The notes under the pieces: generated by a model | Databases searched by the model: none | The model's input: the letters and a program-made list of their open reading frames with translations, nothing else | Told to the model about the DNA's origin: nothing | Shown here: piece after piece, positions 63,109 to 64,000 of the stretch | How the letters are laid out: each line of letters begins with the position of its first letter | Position numbering within the stretch: position 1 is the first letter of the stretch | NCBI RefSeq assembly: GCF_002531935.1 | Contig: NZ_NWSV01000003.1 | Coordinates: 310,001 to 374,000 of the forward strand | Direction: 5' to 3' | From: Rhizobium chutanense | GTDB taxonomy: Bacteria > Pseudomonadota > Alphaproteobacteria > Rhizobiales > Rhizobiaceae | Length of the DNA stretch: 64,000 nt | Made by a program: the position numbers and the translations under genes

Positions 63109-63753
63109 TCAACCGCGCGAGCGTCCTTGCCCGGCATCCGGACGTATCGCCGCATCGAAGACCATGGCGTAGGCTGCGAGCTTTTCCGCCCGATCGGTGC
63201 CGTTGACGATGCGGCGTGCATTCACCCAGTCCGCGGTCGTCGCGTTCAGATGATCGGCGAGTTTGTGGCCGGTAAAACTGCCCTGCAGCATGCCCTCGAT
63301 CAGGATCGTTACCGCCGTATCCATGTCCATCGCCCGGTCGGGATCGGCAACGAGGTCGATGCCGGTCAGCACGCTCATCGCCTCATAGTTCCGCTTGTGG
63401 GTCAGCTGCACGAGGCCGCGCCCGAGCCAGCTGCGGCCATCCTCGTCCGGCCGCCAGTAGGGCGTCTTTACCCAGGAGAGCCGACCGGCGGCAAAAGCCG
63501 TCTCCAGGATCTCGACCGCGCGTGCATCGCTTTCCGCCAGCGTCTCGCGAACCGGCTGCATCGTATAGGCGGTTTCGTGATAAGCGGTGGCGAGGATATA
63601 GGCGAGCCACCGCCGGTCGGCATGGGAAAACCGCTTTTCCCAGGCGTCGAGAATCGCCGTGATACCCACTACCTGAGGATGCGTCACTTCTCCTTTGAAG
63701 AGCTCGCTCCGCACCGCCTCGAAAAAGAAACTGCGGTCCATGTGGACAACCAT
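63109..63753 (-). CDS. Glycoside hydrolase family 19-like lysozyme/chitinase
   Basis: A 214-residue protein with a lysozyme-like domain of the GH19 family, which cleaves chitin or peptidoglycan. The helix ILATAYHETAYTMQPVRETLAESDARAV holds the catalytic HET glutamate; DEDGRSWLGRGLVQLTHKRNYEAMSVLTGIDLVADPDRAMDM is the typical GRGxxQLTxxxNY block. No signal peptide is seen, as in phage endolysins that need a holin. It may be a relict phage gene or a general lysozyme; no other phage gene is nearby. GGAGGAGG lies six bases before the ATG at 63753; a second ATG at 63741 is less likely. Confidence 0.75.
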   Translation of the reverse strand: MVVHMDRSFFFEAVRSELFKGEVTHPQVVGITAILDAWEKRFSHADRRWLAYILATAYHETAYTMQPVRETLAESDARAVEILETAFAAGRLSWVKTPYWRPDEDGRSWLGRGLVQLTHKRNYEAMSVLTGIDLVADPDRAMDMDTAVTILIEGMLQGSFTGHKLADHLNATTADWVNARRIVNGTDRAEKLAAYAMVFDAAIRPDAGQGRSRG

Positions 63754-63790
63754 TCCGCGCCTCCTCCAAAATGACATGGTTAAACCCGAG

Positions 63791-63821
63791 TTAATCGATT
63801 AAAATTAATTTAATCGTTTAA
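63791..63821 (+). promoter_or_regulatory. AT-rich tandem palindromes, candidate LacI-type operator
   Basis: TTAATCGATTAA (63791-63802) is a perfect palindrome and is followed by TTTAATCGTTTAA (63809-63821). The CGATTAAA (63796-63803) and TTTAATCG (63809-63816) pairs form an 8-base inverted repeat. The site lies between the GH19 gene and the gene starting at 63901, so it may control either. Confidence 0.45.
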
Positions 63822-63900
63822 AGTGTTTAAGCTACTGATTTACACGCCTTTTGTCTTGTGCAATGCATCTTCTTGCCCTGAAGCCTTGAGGAGACTTCCG

Positions 63901-64000
63901 ATGCAGACGCCCGCCACGACGCAAACCACCATTCCCCAGCACCTCGTCGACCAGATGGAAAACGAGTGGCGCCAGATTCGCCTTGAACGGGAAAATCCGC
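63901..64000 (+). CDS. Start of an unidentified gene, cut by the right edge
   Basis: ATG at 63901 has GAGGAG about seven bases upstream, and the frame is open to the end of the window. It reads MQTPATTQTTIPQHLVDQME followed by NEWRQIRLERENP. The 33 residues are hydrophilic and helical; no signal or membrane segment is seen. Codon third positions are GC-rich, as expected for a gene here. The product cannot be identified from this part. Confidence 0.6.
   Translation, partial: MQTPATTQTTIPQHLVDQMENEWRQIRLERENP

Noticed and set aside
1..64000. tRNA, rRNA, CRISPR arrays, insertion sequences, integrase or prophage cluster
   Set aside because: No T-arm consensus with matching stems, no rRNA-like stretch, no regularly spaced repeats and no transposase or integrase frames were found; only one lysozyme-like gene recalls phages.

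Overview
This 64-kb window reads as a chromosomal segment of a Rhizobium of the leguminosarum/etli group. The base composition is GC-rich with strongly GC-rich third codon positions. The cycHJKL genes lie beside feuPQ, a linkage described in R. leguminosarum. A GT39/GT2 cluster resembles the rgt lipopolysaccharide core galacturonosyltransferase locus. Rhizobial RIME-like palindromic repeats sit between genes. No rRNA, tRNA, CRISPR array, insertion sequence or prophage was found.

Layout. 1-4.5 kb: small genes (host-attachment-like protein, PilZ protein, Sel1-repeat protein, DUF2147 exported protein), a HisC-like aminotransferase and a decayed DUF2177 gene. 4.5-9.7 kb: AMP nucleosidase, then an ECF42-type sigma factor operon with three tandem YCII/DGPF proteins and a divergent small membrane protein; both directions carry ECF42-like promoters. 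A flippase-like membrane protein converges on the sigma gene. 9.9-15.6 kb: three GT39 paralogues and one GT2 enzyme that probably place galacturonic acid on the LPS core. 15.6-16.2 kb: a ParD/ParE pair whose toxin frame has no standard start codon. 16.2-20 kb: divergent class III aminotransferase and glutamine-synthetase-like ligase (probably polyamine or amine catabolism) and a lipid kinase. 20-29.4 kb: MFS transporter, MgtE with a structured leader, Lrp regulator divergent from a DMT exporter, L,D-transpeptidase, ETF-ubiquinone oxidoreductase, an atypical SDR and an APH-like kinase. 29.6-36.5 kb: an RND efflux pair, an Hsp70 of YegD type and a family-4 uracil-DNA glycosylase-like protein lacking two expected cluster cysteines. 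36.5-40.5 kb: small ORFs, an uncharacterised two-HTH protein, another DMT exporter and a soluble chemoreceptor-like protein in inverted domain order.

40.7-46.3 kb holds pepN and a PleC-like PAS histidine kinase. From 57.8 kb back to 46.4 kb a long run of minus-strand genes carries cytochrome c maturation (cycHJKL), the periplasmic protease DegP, an OmpR/EnvZ-type two-component pair and glnE. A repeat element sits between cycK and cycL. Upstream of this lie a lipoprotein and the feuNPQ envelope-sensing system. The right end has an MFS transporter, a Dabb protein, a GH19-like lysozyme and the start of a gene cut by the window edge.

Most of the window is housekeeping, envelope and regulatory chromosome. 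The observations most worth checking are the paired ECF42 promoters with a divergent regulon member, the inverted chemoreceptor, the cysteine-poor UDG, the repeat-derived start of cycL, the parE start-codon loss and the mgtE leader.
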